From NCBI GenBank assembly GCA_020073305.1, contig JAIQFK010000032.1, positions 1-64,000 on the forward strand: a DNA stretch of 64,000 bases, given 5' to 3'. Both the position numbers and the translations under genes were made by a program. Positions 1 through 10,700 of the stretch are shown piece by piece (the stretch's first letter is position 1; every line of letters starts with the position of its first letter). The notes beneath the pieces were generated by a model, which saw nothing but the letters and a program-made list of their open reading frames with translations, had not been told where the DNA came from and ran no database searches. The DNA comes from Terriglobia bacterium. Lineage in GTDB: Bacteria; Acidobacteriota; Terriglobia; Bryobacterales; Bryobacteraceae.

Positions 1-189
1 GACGCGCGGAATGGCGCGACCGAACCGTTCTACTTCTACGATCCGTACGACACGAATCCGAGGTTTTCGTCCGATCCCACCGGCGTGGTGACCGTGGGCC
101 GTTATACGGTGCGCTTCGAAGGCGACTGGAATCAATTGACCGCCCTTGGCCGCTCCGAACTCAACATCACCCTGGTCGAGGTTGCGTAG
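1..189 (+). CDS. Phage minor tail protein, 3' end only
   Basis: An open frame runs from the first base to a TAG at 187-189, giving 62 residues of a C-terminus; the start lies outside the window. The visible part is rich in aromatic residues and beta-strand-like (FYFYDPYD, VGRYTVRFEGDW) and resembles the end of a phage minor tail or tail-assembly protein. The next gene begins at the following base, so the two are surely co-transcribed. The assignment as a tail protein rests mainly on the tail genes downstream. The exact family is not recognised. Confidence 0.6.
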   Translation, partial: DARNGATEPFYFYDPYDTNPRFSSDPTGVVTVGRYTVRFEGDWNQLTALGRSELNITLVEVA

Positions 190-2280
190 ATGAAGAAGCT
201 CTGCATCCTTCTGGTCCTTTTTCTGTTCCTGGCCGGCACCGCGCGGGCCGCGACGCAGATCCAGGACACCGCCTACACCGGCATCGGGGGTGCGACGTTC
301 AACGGCAAAGTGCTCATCAACGCGCCCGACATGACCACTGCCGATGGGCGCACCGTCGTGCGGTGGCAACAGGAGTTCACCATCACCAATGGCGTTATCG
401 CTGTGAACCTAGAGCCGAACGACACTGCGGTGCCCTCCGGGACGAGCTACGTGGTGCGGTTCACGCCGCGCTCCGGCGCGTCGTGGGCCGAACGGTGGCT
501 TGTACCCACAAGCGGCTCCCCGCTCAAAGTCAACCAGGTGCGAATCTCGACCACACCCACGCCCGCGCTAACGATTCAGCCGTCCCAGGTCCTGAGTGGC
601 GGGGCTGCAAGCGGCCAGTGCTTATCGTGGTCCGGATCATCGTGGATACCAGGACCCTGCGGAGTCAGCCCGGTTGCGAGCGTCTTCGGGCGTACCGGTG
701 CGATCACGCCGCAGACGGGCGACTACACATTCCCACAGATTTCCGGCACTGTCACCAATTCGCAGCTCGCCTCCGGCGTTGACGCCGCCAAGATTGGCGC
801 TGGTTCCGTGGACAATACGGAGCTCGCCACTCTCGACGGCGTTACCGCCAGCATCCAATCCCAACTGAACGCTCGCATGGAAAAGGGCACAGTCGTCTAC
901 TGGGTTGACGATTACTGCCAGACTCCGGGCGTGTATGACCACACCTGCTTGAACGGGGCTGTATCTGCCGCAGGGTCGGCCACAGACGTCACGATCCAGC
1001 TTGGGCCGCGCGTTTACTTGATCGGGGCGACCGTCAACATCGCCTCGAAAACTCGATGGCGGCTCGCGGGCCTCGAACGCCGCGCGAAGCTACGCGCCGC
1101 GAACGCCTTGAACGCGCCGATGGTTGTGATCGACACCTGCGCCGACTGTATCGTCTCGGGCCTCCACCTTGACGGCAATGCGGCCAGTCAATCTTCTGAA
1201 GCCATCCCGCTTTCGATCCTCAACCACCAGGGCGTGACCATAACCGGGAACCTGATCGAGAACGTTCGCGGCCGAGGCTTGCGTATCACTATCGCCAGTG
1301 GGTTCAACTCGAACCAGATGGGCGTGCTGCTGGCGCAGAACACCATCGACCGCACTACCGATGAGGCTCTCCACGCCGTCGTCGGTAGTCCGGGCATTCT
1401 CGCTTCGAGCAACCGATTCACGAACATCGACACCGATGCCAACGGCACGCCCAGCACGGGCGCAATCTATCTTGAGCCGGGCGATTCGACCTCGGTCTTT
1501 CTCGGCACTCTGGTTCAGGGATATATCGCGCCAGACTTCTCGTCGTTCGCCAACCTCGGGTCCGCATTTCGCGTGAATACCAGTGGGTTCGGATTGAGAG
1601 TCTATCTGCCGTTCTTGCGGAGCGTGTTCGCCGGCTCGACCTGCACTTTCGTGAATCAAGGAGAATGCAACTCGGCGTACCCTACGCTTTCCGAGCAGCA
1701 AGAGTTCTTTCATGTGGGTACATGCGTAGGCGGTACTCCGGTGCTCAACGCGCGGATCGTCCACACCTCGGGGACAGTTTCCTGCGTCGGCCCCGCTGGA
1801 TTCCAGGTCGCGGCAATCGAGCTTCCTGACGGCGCGCAGCAGGAAATTACCGTCACCGTGGCCAACGGCAGTAAGGCAACGGGGTCAGACGGCTGGGTGC
1901 GCATCATCCCCTTCGGCTACGCCGCGACCACTGGCGGCAACATGGCCTTTTCGCTCAACGTGAGCGTCTGCGCCGACGTCGCCTGGGACCTTTCCACCGG
2001 GCCTGCGTTTAACGCCGCCACCGGCTCGATCTCCTACTCGGTTGGAAATCTCTCCAACAGCCCCATCAGCACAGCGTTTGTGAAGGTGCTGGGCGGCGAT
2101 TCGATCAACGGCGGCTCTTGGGTGTTCGCCAGCAACACAAACTGTCGCGGAGGATTGGTCGGCACTCCGCGGCCATCCTACGTCAGGCTGGTGCGGCGTG
2201 GCGACCTTTCCAACGATTCCAACACCGGATCTCTGTTCGTGACGGGATTCGTCACGCTCTATTCGAGCAGCTTGTACTAA
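190..2280 (+). CDS. Exported-like beta-helix phage tail protein
   Basis: 696 residues. The ATG follows the upstream stop directly. Residues 1-20 look like a signal peptide (charged start, then a Leu/Phe-rich core, ending TARA), which is odd for a virion protein. Residues 30-220 are Ser/Thr/Gly-rich beta sequence. Residues about 270-460 have the repeating short-strand pattern with Asn and Val ladders (GNLIENVRGRGLRI, LAQNTIDRTTDEAL) of a right-handed parallel beta-helix, as in pectate-lyase-like tailspikes. The C-terminus is again beta-rich. By family knowledge such proteins bind or cut cell-surface polysaccharide. No catalytic site could be identified. The gene is followed after 3 bases by the tail hub gene, in one late operon. 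Confidence 0.65.
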   Translation: MKKLCILLVLFLFLAGTARAATQIQDTAYTGIGGATFNGKVLINAPDMTTADGRTVVRWQQEFTITNGVIAVNLEPNDTAVPSGTSYVVRFTPRSGASWAERWLVPTSGSPLKVNQVRISTTPTPALTIQPSQVLSGGAASGQCLSWSGSSWIPGPCGVSPVASVFGRTGAITPQTGDYTFPQISGTVTNSQLASGVDAAKIGAGSVDNTELATLDGVTASIQSQLNARMEKGTVVYWVDDYCQTPGVYDHTCLNGAVSAAGSATDVTIQLGPRVYLIGATVNIASKTRWRLAGLERRAKLRAANALNAPMVVIDTCADCIVSGLHLDGNAASQSSEAIPLSILNHQGVTITGNLIENVRGRGLRITIASGFNSNQMGVLLAQNTIDRTTDEALHAVVGSPGILASSNRFTNIDTDANGTPSTGAIYLEPGDSTSVFLGTLVQGYIAPDFSSFANLGSAFRVNTSGFGLRVYLPFLRSVFAGSTCTFVNQGECNSAYPTLSEQQEFFHVGTCVGGTPVLNARIVHTSGTVSCVGPAGFQVAAIELPDGAQQEITVTVANGSKATGSDGWVRIIPFGYAATTGGNMAFSLNVSVCADVAWDLSTGPAFNAATGSISYSVGNLSNSPISTAFVKVLGGDSINGGSWVFASNTNCRGGLVGTPRPSYVRLVRRGDLSNDSNTGSLFVTGFVTLYSSSLY

Positions 2281-2283
2281 TCG

Positions 2284-5200
2284 ATGCCGGACACTATTGG
2301 GAACATCACGGTCCCAGAGATCGTGCCGAGCGGAGTGTTCCCGATCACACCCGACTACGGCTACGGGCACACCAAACACCCGGACGTCGTAGTCCATCAG
2401 TTCGGGAGCGCCAGCGCCAAGATCGAGCAGCGCTTCCTGCTGGGCACGGGCGCAAAGCGATTCACCGTGCGGCGCGCCTTCCTGCGCGACGCCGACCGCC
2501 GCGCACTCCGAGACTTCTGGGAGTTGAACTACGGTCCTTACGGCGCGTTCACCTATAACGCGCCCAACGACGACGGCAACGGCACCACCGCCTACACTTG
2601 TCGGTTCGCCAACGAGCCTCTCTCCTGGGAGATGCTCGCGGACCACGCTTGCAGCCTTGGCGTGACGCTGATAGAGATCCCGGCGTCGAACCCCACCTAC
2701 ACGCTGTCCTCGACGGTGATCCGGTTCCCGCCGGACGCGTTGAAGGACGCTCTGCTGTCGCAGGTGCAGCAGATGATTCCGCTCATCAAGATCCAGCCCC
2801 TCCAGAGCGGGTATCCAGCCATCTATCTCTCCGACCGGCGCTGCACCATCGGGACGCAGTTGTACCTTCCGCGCCTCGTGGACTTCGATGGCATCTCGCA
2901 GGGCATGGGGAATGAGGCTGACGACGCCACGTTCACGTTCGGCAACGCCGATCGCGTGATGCGCGATCTGGCGAACGATGTGGACCTGTTCCGCGCGACC
3001 ATCGAGTTCTCGCTCTACCACGTTGGGCAGCAGATCAAGCTCGACTTGTGGAAGGGCGACATCATCAACTGGCAGTTCGATTCCGGCGCGGACTTCAAGG
3101 TCACCGCCGCAGATGGCTTGTACGAACTGAACCTGCCCTACCCGTCGAGGAAGGTCTCGCGCTCCTGCTGGAAGGCGTTTAACATCGGCGCGTGTCCGTT
3201 CGCCACCGCCGGCGCGATGGACCTTGTCCACTTCCCATCTGCCGACGCCAGCAAGTGCGATAAGGGATACGACACGGCCAACGGGTGCCTCGCGCACGGC
3301 ATGAAGCGGTATTACGGTGCGGTGATCGCGGAGCCGCAGGGAGTGACCATCAAGGACAACTCCACCGGCGTCTTCGGCTTCGGGCGGTCGAGCATCACTA
3401 GTGTGTCGCTGGTCTCTGATTCGATTTACGACCAGGTCATTCCGGAGATCTACACCGACAGCGAAATGCCGGTGAACTGCAAGGTGGCGGCGGGCCGCGA
3501 CGAAAGTGACTTCTACGAGGCGCTGGGCATCGTGGGAGAAGGGCCGCTCATCTCCTATACCGCCGCGCACTACGAAGACCTGAACGGGAATCCCGTCGCC
3601 ATGGGCAGCACAGGCGCGGTCTTCGTCGGAAGCACGCTCGATGGCCAGGCTCAGCACGGCTGGCCTAACCAGCCCACGTTCGGCATCCGCCAGGTCTTGG
3701 GCGCAGACCCCGCAGCCGATGGTGACTGGTTTTCTCTCGACCAGTCTGGGGACACCACCGGCGGTGATTGGCGCAAGGTCCACTCCGGCAACTCGACGTA
3801 CAAGGACAACTACGCGGCCGGAACCGCGTTCATGGTGATCCGGCGCAGCGACACTAAGGGCCTCCAGCTCACCAAGCCCGGCGATCACGCGATGGTTGCG
3901 TACGTACAGATGGGCATGAGCGGGTGGGTGTGGACCTCTCCGGGCGCGCGGGTCTTCGGACCGCCACTCGTGAATCCGGTTTGGATCGCGATCAACATGC
4001 TGCTGCGGGCGCGCGGGCTCCGCCTAGGCGCAACGGCGACCACAGGCCAGTTGGATCTCGCTGAGACGTTCTTCGATGTGCAAGCCGCCATAGACGCGGC
4101 GTCGATCTGCGACGAGCAGGTGACCGCGCTCGTCGGCACCGGCAGCGAGACGCAGTTCAAATTCCGGGGAGTGCTGCAGGAGGAGAAACCCCTCCGCGAC
4201 TGGCTCCAGGAAGTGCTGATGAACTGCCTGGGGTACTACACGTTCTCGTTCGGCAAGCTCAAGATCGGCGTCCGCGAAAACTCCTCGACGGTCGAGGCGT
4301 TCACCATCGGGAACATCGTTTTCAACTCGCTCCAGTTGGCGCCGCTCAAGCCCTCGTTCGATCACCTCACCGCCAACTTCGCGGACAAGGATTACAAGTT
4401 CGTTAACAACTCGGTCACCGTTTACGATATCGACCGCGCCACGCTCCTGGGCGGCGCGGCGGGTCCGCTATTCCTGAAATCGAACGTCAACCTTTCGGGC
4501 ACCTGCACGAAGTCGCAGGCCGCGCGGATCATCAGCATTCGACTACGCGAGGAGTTGGGAGGCACCAGCATCGCGGAGTGGAAGGCAGCGCGCGAGTTGG
4601 TCTTTCGGACGACGGTCCTGGCGCTCAACACCGAGCCGGGGATGGTCTGCTCGATGACGCATGAGGACATGCCTGGCGGCTCGGGCGAGTTCCGCGTGGC
4701 CTCGTGGAAGCTCAATAAGGATTACTCGATTGACATTCAGGGCCGCACGACCACGGATTCGATGTACGATCTGGTCGCCGGTCCCAAGCCAGCGGACGTA
4801 CTGGCCAGTCCGGTTCCGGACGAAAATCTGCAAGACACTGGAGTTCCCGGCGTCGTCACGGGCACCCCCACGCTCACCGATTACGGCAGCTACGCAGTGA
4901 ACAACATCGTTATTCAGCCCGACGATTCCGGCAACACAAACGTGGTGGGCGCCACCGAGATCGCGATGGGGCTGTATTACGTCGATGAACTGACAACCGA
5001 CCTGTGGGCCAGCATCGACTCCGCGGTGAACGCCACGACCGATCCGGCGACGGTGAACTGCACCGTCAATCCGGCCACTGCCCGCGTGTTCCGCGTGGGC
5101 GACTTCGTGTTGTTCAACGACGAGGCCGCCGACGCCAACCACGGCGGTCGCCGGTCCTATGAATGCGCGCAGATCGTCGGTCCCGGCAACACGGGCGATG

Positions 5201-6159
5201 TGGTTCCGACCGGATCCTTTCAGTTCCAGCGGGCCTATCCGGGTGTTCCCGCAGGCCAGGCGACGTTCGGCACTCTACGCTGCGCGCACTTGGCTGGCGT
5301 TAGGTTCTTCAAGCTCGACATGAAACTCTTCACGTTCGCGGTCAAGAAAGGTTTCTTCCGCACGCCCGGCCTGCCACCGCGCGTCGAGGCGAAGATCCCC
5401 TCCGTGTGCGTCGTGGCGGCGCTGGTCGGCGTGGCAAACCACTTCGGCTATGGTCCGTTCACGGTTTTTCCGCAGAGCCATCACAACGAACCTTTCATGC
5501 CCGGCGACCGCACCTGCTCCGGCGGCGCTTACACGTTCCAGATCCCCGGCCCGCTGGCCGCGCAGGACAACGTCGCGATCCCGTTGAAGGTTCAAAACGC
5601 CGCTTCGATCCGGTGTGTTTATGCATACCTCCAACAAGGGACGAGCGACGGCCAGTCAGCGTACGTCGTGAAGTACTCGACCGATGGAGGCGCGACGTGG
5701 AACGTGCTGGAAAAGATGGGCATAGCGCAGAGCCTCCCGACGGCGTTCAAGAACACCTGGGACTTCCTCGTGGGGCAGGGCTACGGCAAGCCGGAAACGC
5801 GCCGCCTGCCGTACGACGATTACGGGCTGGTCACCACGGCGGCGATCACCGGCAGTGGCGTCGCTCAGGCGGTGGCGACGGCTTCCTACGACGGCTCCAC
5901 CAGTGGCTTAGTGCCTGGCGACTTCGTATTCCTGGAGTTCGGCCTGACCAACGAGGAGCACGTAAACGTGATCTCGGTGGATACGGTGAACCAGACCTTC
6001 ACCGCCATCGTGACGAGGGACCATCCGGCGGGGTCGAGCATCCGGCCATCGATCTGGCCGACCGCCGTACTCCTCGAAGGGAACGACCTTGCGTTCGACA
6101 TCAAGGTGGTCGCGTCACCCGATCCGGGTTCGGATCTGACCGTGGTGATTCAGACGTGA
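2284..6159 (+). CDS. Large phage tail hub / tail-tip protein
   Basis: 1291 residues, starting 3 bases after the beta-helix gene. The first 130 residues resemble the DUF2460-like tail family (aromatic-rich, with LRDFWELNYGPYGAFTY). Residues about 210-330 contain a Cys-containing stretch (SRSCWKAFNIGACPF, SKCDKGYDTANGC) like the DUF2163/BR0599 tail-tip family. Residues 380-830 look like the gpJ/TipJ hub (receptor-binding baseplate core). The C-terminal third has beta modules that recur in the next tail proteins. So it appears to be a fusion of tail-assembly parts that are separate genes in lambda-like phages and gene transfer agents. The fold assignments are inferred from sequence resemblance only. 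Confidence 0.65.
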   Translation: MPDTIGNITVPEIVPSGVFPITPDYGYGHTKHPDVVVHQFGSASAKIEQRFLLGTGAKRFTVRRAFLRDADRRALRDFWELNYGPYGAFTYNAPNDDGNGTTAYTCRFANEPLSWEMLADHACSLGVTLIEIPASNPTYTLSSTVIRFPPDALKDALLSQVQQMIPLIKIQPLQSGYPAIYLSDRRCTIGTQLYLPRLVDFDGISQGMGNEADDATFTFGNADRVMRDLANDVDLFRATIEFSLYHVGQQIKLDLWKGDIINWQFDSGADFKVTAADGLYELNLPYPSRKVSRSCWKAFNIGACPFATAGAMDLVHFPSADASKCDKGYDTANGCLAHGMKRYYGAVIAEPQGVTIKDNSTGVFGFGRSSITSVSLVSDSIYDQVIPEIYTDSEMPVNCKVAAGRDESDFYEALGIVGEGPLISYTAAHYEDLNGNPVAMGSTGAVFVGSTLDGQAQHGWPNQPTFGIRQVLGADPAADGDWFSLDQSGDTTGGDWRKVHSGNSTYKDNYAAGTAFMVIRRSDTKGLQLTKPGDHAMVAYVQMGMSGWVWTSPGARVFGPPLVNPVWIAINMLLRARGLRLGATATTGQLDLAETFFDVQAAIDAASICDEQVTALVGTGSETQFKFRGVLQEEKPLRDWLQEVLMNCLGYYTFSFGKLKIGVRENSSTVEAFTIGNIVFNSLQLAPLKPSFDHLTANFADKDYKFVNNSVTVYDIDRATLLGGAAGPLFLKSNVNLSGTCTKSQAARIISIRLREELGGTSIAEWKAARELVFRTTVLALNTEPGMVCSMTHEDMPGGSGEFRVASWKLNKDYSIDIQGRTTTDSMYDLVAGPKPADVLASPVPDENLQDTGVPGVVTGTPTLTDYGSYAVNNIVIQPDDSGNTNVVGATEIAMGLYYVDELTTDLWASIDSAVNATTDPATVNCTVNPATARVFRVGDFVLFNDEAADANHGGRRSYECAQIVGPGNTGDVVPTGSFQFQRAYPGVPAGQATFGTLRCAHLAGVRFFKLDMKLFTFAVKKGFFRTPGLPPRVEAKIPSVCVVAALVGVANHFGYGPFTVFPQSHHNEPFMPGDRTCSGGAYTFQIPGPLAAQDNVAIPLKVQNAASIRCVYAYLQQGTSDGQSAYVVKYSTDGGATWNVLEKMGIAQSLPTAFKNTWDFLVGQGYGKPETRRLPYDDYGLVTTAAITGSGVAQAVATASYDGSTSGLVPGDFVFLEFGLTNEEHVNVISVDTVNQTFTAIVTRDHPAGSSIRPSIWPTAVLLEGNDLAFDIKVVASPDPGSDLTVVIQT

Positions 6160-6213
6160 AATCATGTCACGTTGCCGACCCGAAAACAGTGAGTCACTGC
6201 GCTTGGCTGGAGC

Positions 6214-7719
6214 CTATCGACGGAGCTGATCAAACGCTGCCAATCTCGACGCATCTAGCTCCGCCATGCGCAACGTGTCTTCCGCTTCTCTCCGCCTTAG
6301 TGCAAATCTATAAGCGGCCGCAAGCTTTCTGCGCGCGCGCGGCAAATTTGGATCATTTGGATATTGCTCAAGAATGTTTACCGCCGTACGAAGCAAATTC
6401 CGCCCTTTAGATGACACAGGGAAAAGGGCGTGGGCTTCGCCCAAATGCATGAGAGCGTCGGCTATCTTATGCGGAGGAGCACCAGCCTTCTCGCGTATTT
6501 GGAGCATCTTGTCGAAATCGGCGATGGCCCATGGCCACAAACCCATTTTCAGCCGCACGCTGCCTCTGATGGCCAGTAGATTATCAGTCGGGCCGTTGCG
6601 TGCTTCAATCGCGCGTTGAACATGTTGACCAGCTCGACACAAGCTCTTCCAATAGTAGATACCACCGAGTAGACTGGCAATAGAGTAGTATGCGGACGCA
6701 ATGGCACCATCGGGCGGCAACACCACCTCTGGCTGGAATTCAGGATGGCTCGCGAAACCCTGACTGCGGATCAGATCCTGAGAATGGAGTGGGGCAAGGG
6801 CACCTGCGTAAAGGTGGCCATGCCACCCATGCCAAGACGCGGCCGCAGCCCAGTCCCCTAAGACGGCATCCCAGTACGGAAAGAATTCCTTCATCGACGA
6901 GTTAGCGCTCGACGGATGATATGATACCGGCATCAACTCGCGGACAGTCATCCATAAACGATTGAGTTTGCTTTGATAATTCGGTGTTCGGCGGTATTCG
7001 CGTATGAGCGACTCGATGCGTTCTTTTTCAGGAAGCGGGCGTACTTCGTGGGCACCGTCGAGAAAGAGAAGACGATTGTCCTCCGTGGGAGTAAACGACC
7101 CCGAACGATGGTGATATAGGGCCTCCACAAGTTTTTTTCGCACGGAGACTGGTGACGCTGGATTGCGAATGTGCTGCTGAATGAGTTCCCGGATGTTGCG
7201 CAGAATCTCGGCTTCCGTTTGGGGCATCAATCCGCGCCACTCACGTGGAAATGCCCACGCGAGGATGTCAAGCAACCTTCTTAGGCGGGGTCCTGGATCG
7301 AATCCCTTGAGCGCAAATGGAACGATGGGCTTGCCATACATGGCCGCTGCATATAACTCGATCTCGAAATAGCTGACATTTGTTGGTCGGCCGTCGAAGT
7401 CGATCGGCGTGCCGTGATCATGATCGTTCCGACGACGGTCTGCAAGAATGCAGACGTACATCTCCGAGTCATGAAGTACTTCGACGAGACGATCAGCAAC
7501 CGCCAGTCTGTTTGGGTCGTCGAGCGCCTCGTTGGACTTTTCGGCCACCCAAGTCACCCAGCGTGAGGAGGCTATTCCCAAACCGCTCTTGAATGATGTG
7601 TCTTCGTTCAGAGCCGCGAGTTCCTGGCGCAGTCGCCACAAGGGGCTATTATGCCGATCGTCGTACTCAACTTCCTTGTAGAACGAAGAAATGAACGCGA
7701 TTGGATGGTCGCCAGACAT
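6214..7719 (-). CDS. DUF4062/TIR-like protein with C-terminal helical repeats, candidate anti-phage gene
   Basis: 501 residues, encoded opposite to the tail genes that flank it on both sides. The N-terminus (PIAFISSFYKEV, then about residues 85-150 with MYVCILADRRR and SYFEIELYAAAMYGKPIVPF) follows the pattern of DUF4062/TIR-like alpha/beta domains: a first strand ending in Ser-Ser and a late Glu-containing helix before G-x-P-I/V. Such domains act as sensors or NAD-cleaving effectors in defence proteins. Residues about 360-500 are Ala/Leu/Arg-rich helices of TPR type. Base composition is more AT-rich than in the tail genes, and the gene has its own upstream gap, both typical of a moron carried by a prophage. 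The catalytic Glu and the function are inferred. Confidence 0.5.
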   Translation of the reverse strand: MSGDHPIAFISSFYKEVEYDDRHNSPLWRLRQELAALNEDTSFKSGLGIASSRWVTWVAEKSNEALDDPNRLAVADRLVEVLHDSEMYVCILADRRRNDHDHGTPIDFDGRPTNVSYFEIELYAAAMYGKPIVPFALKGFDPGPRLRRLLDILAWAFPREWRGLMPQTEAEILRNIRELIQQHIRNPASPVSVRKKLVEALYHHRSGSFTPTEDNRLLFLDGAHEVRPLPEKERIESLIREYRRTPNYQSKLNRLWMTVRELMPVSYHPSSANSSMKEFFPYWDAVLGDWAAAASWHGWHGHLYAGALAPLHSQDLIRSQGFASHPEFQPEVVLPPDGAIASAYYSIASLLGGIYYWKSLCRAGQHVQRAIEARNGPTDNLLAIRGSVRLKMGLWPWAIADFDKMLQIREKAGAPPHKIADALMHLGEAHALFPVSSKGRNLLRTAVNILEQYPNDPNLPRARRKLAAAYRFALRRREAEDTLRMAELDASRLAAFDQLRR

Positions 7720-7761
7720 TCGCTGATGCGCTTTTCATTTTAACTGTCTGGCACTGCATAA

Positions 7762-7784
7762 CCCCTGACTACTCCAGGGGGAGG
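7762..7784 (+). promoter_or_regulatory. Hairpin overlapping the ribosome binding site of the tail gene at 7795
   Basis: CCCCTG at 7762-7767 pairs with CAGGGG at 7775-7780, and the strong Shine-Dalgarno GGGGGAGGA begins inside the second arm, about 10 bases before the ATG at 7795. The hairpin could mask the ribosome site or be a leftover terminator stem; there is no T-run after it. Confidence 0.35.
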
Positions 7785-7794
7785 ACCGATTCAA

Positions 7795-10700
7795 ATGCCG
7801 TCCGAGTCCCTCCACATCTTCGACCCGCGCCGCAACCTCCAGTTGCAGGGCTTCGCCGGCCGCGCCGCGACCACTACGCTTCACGACGCCACAGAGACCG
7901 GCGTCTCCATCTCGGGGATCTTCCAAGCCGCGGAGGACTTCGCGGTGCTGGGCTGGTGGAATGCCTACGACTACTTCAACCACCTGCGGCTGAAGCACCT
8001 GCCCAAGACAGATCTTTCCGGCTTGAAACTGGAGTTCGACATCGAGTACGACCAAGCGCTCGACGGCGCGATCCGTTTCGACGCGGCCAAGTTCCCGTCC
8101 GTCTCCTGGGACGCGATGACCTTCGTCACCGGCGCGGGCGACATCCACGAGGTGCGCCTGCTCGACCACGCGACCGTGGTCTCCGGAAGCGAGACTGCCG
8201 CCACCGTTCTCATCGATATCAGCGGCGACGAGAACATGGACGGCGGGATAGATTGGCTCCACCTCTACTTCCGCGACACCCGCTACACGGTGACCAGCAC
8301 GGACTGCCGGGTCGAAACTCAATTGACCGCCACCGTCAATGCGGGCGATGCCAGCCTGCCGGTGCAGAGCACGGCGGGCTTCTCAGCCGCGGATGGCATC
8401 TGGATCGAACGTGCCGGCACCAATGAGGAGCAGGCTACGGTTGCCGGGGTCCTCTCGAACTCGCTCACCGCGACGGTATCGATGGGCCATCCGAACGGTT
8501 CCTTCGTCACCCGGAAGACGAAGGCCTGGCACGTGGCGCAGAAGCTCGCGGACATCATCAACACGGCGGGCGCCTCCGTCCCTGGCCGATTTGGACCGGA
8601 CCAGAGCAGCGTGATTCACGCGCAAGCCTGGGCCAGCGGCCCGAGCACCGGTGGAATCACGATCACGTTCGTCCTCGCCAGCAGCAGTACCGCGCGGTAC
8701 GGGAAGCTCGGGAATCTGGATCGCGTCTTCCTGGCTCATGGGCGTACGCTCGGCGGCGTGCCGGTTGGGAGCGGGCAGGGATTCCAGTGGACCGCGGGCA
8801 GCGGCGCAAGCGTTCAGTTCGCCAACGGCGACAACAACACCAAGTACCATGTGACGCTCGACTTCACGCAGCCGCTGCTCGACAAAAACGGAACCGTGGT
8901 TCCCATGAGCAACTGCCGTAAGATGTACATGGTTTTCGCGCCGCGCTTTGAGAACGTCGAGCAGGATCTCCAGGACGGATGCTTCCTCGCGGCGGGAGTG
9001 GGCACCTCCGATACGACGTGGACGGTGGACGACACATCGAAGCTCGCCGGAGGCCGGTACTTCATCGGCACACCAACCAGCGAAGAGCGCATTCAACTCC
9101 TCTCCGTGGTCTCGGCAACCGAGATCAACGTGACGCGCGGCTTCGAAGCATCGACGCCAGGTGCTTGGTCGGCTGGCGCACGCCTCAAGAAGCTATCTCC
9201 TCTCTCAGGCTTCAATGGGGACGTCGAGTGGGGATGCGCGATTTCGAACATCACGGTCACTGGCGACGGCAGCCTGAAGGTCGGCGGCGGGGCGGATCGG
9301 ATCGAGGAAGCGGACCCGCGCTGCAAGTACATCGGCTCCTGGGAAGACTACAAATATGCGGGCGGCTTCCCGTCGCAGTGGTGGAGCAGCGGCCACGCGA
9401 AGCGCACCGCGCCCGCCAACTCGCTGGACGTTCGCAAGGTGGTCCTGCGGTATTCATACTCGCGGGCGCACGATCTGTATCTGGGAACCTTCCTCAATAG
9501 CGACTGCGGAAAGGTCAGCGTCTCGGTCGATGGCGTCGCGACCACGCATGATCTGTACCTGAACGAATACGGTGGGACCACGGCGAATCTGAAGGTAAGC
9601 AGCAGTGTCGCGGCGGGCAACCACACCGTCGAAATCACCGCTCCGTTCGACAAGAACGCGGCCAGCAGCGGGTACTACTTTTACTTCGATTACCTCTGGC
9701 CGCTCGAACCGCAAGACGTTCCGGACGCGCCGCAGATCTACACCGACGTGTCCCTCGCCATGGACTTCGACACCGATCACGGCTACAAGAAGCCTCCGGC
9801 CTGGCATCTATGGCAGCTCCAGAAGCTCGGCTTCAAGGGCCACGCTGACGTGTACATGGGCGTGTTCTGGAACAATAAGCGGCGTCGCATCAACGCCACC
9901 TACCCGTATGCCACGGTGGTGTTCTCCGGCACGCCAGTCGCCGGCGACGTAGTCTCGTTCTCGATTGGCGGGACCACGATCTATCACGCCATCGGCTACG
10001 GAGAGACGCTGCAGGGTATCGTCTCCGACATGCGCGCGATCATCAACGGCCTGTTCGCCGGCGTGTGGGCCGACGATAACTTCGGATCGAGCACGACGCT
10101 CCGCATCCAATCGAAGGCCCCAGCCTGGACGTTCACCGGTGTCGCGGTGAGCGCGCCCAACTCCGTTACGCTCACGCTCACCAACAACCTGGGCACAGCG
10201 GGTGTCGAGGGTGACTGGGAAATGATCGACGCCGTCTCGCCGGTCATGACCGAGGGCGCGCGGAAGTGGATTCGGGACCTGGCCACTGAATTCCAGGCTG
10301 CCGCGATCAAGGCGTCGTTCGCGTTTTCGATGGAGTGCTACCTCCCTCCCGCCCCGATGCGCGCTAAGTACTTGTCCTACTCGGGCGGGGTGGTGTCGCC
10401 AGGTGCGGACGTGGACCTTGGCGTTCCCTCGCACCAGATGCACTTCGGGACGCGCGTCCGGACGTACCTGCGCCAGATGTATAAGGAGTGCGCCGACCAG
10501 ATCGAGTCCGCTGGTCTGCCGGTCGTGCTTCAGTTCGGCGAGACGCAATGGTGGTACTTCGACAACAAGCAGCAGGACCCGAACGGTGGCATGCCCTACT
10601 ACGATTCGGAAATGATCAGCGACTTTGCCGCGGCCAAGGGCCACCAGATCTGGCCGTTCCGCGCGAACACGGAGGATCCGGCTGGCGACCCGGCGCACCC

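Noticed and set aside
1885-3888. 667-residue open frame on the - strand opposite the tail genes
   Set aside because: Arg/Val/Asp/His-rich shadow of the + strand genes in GC-rich DNA, with no ribosome site and no recognisable domain.
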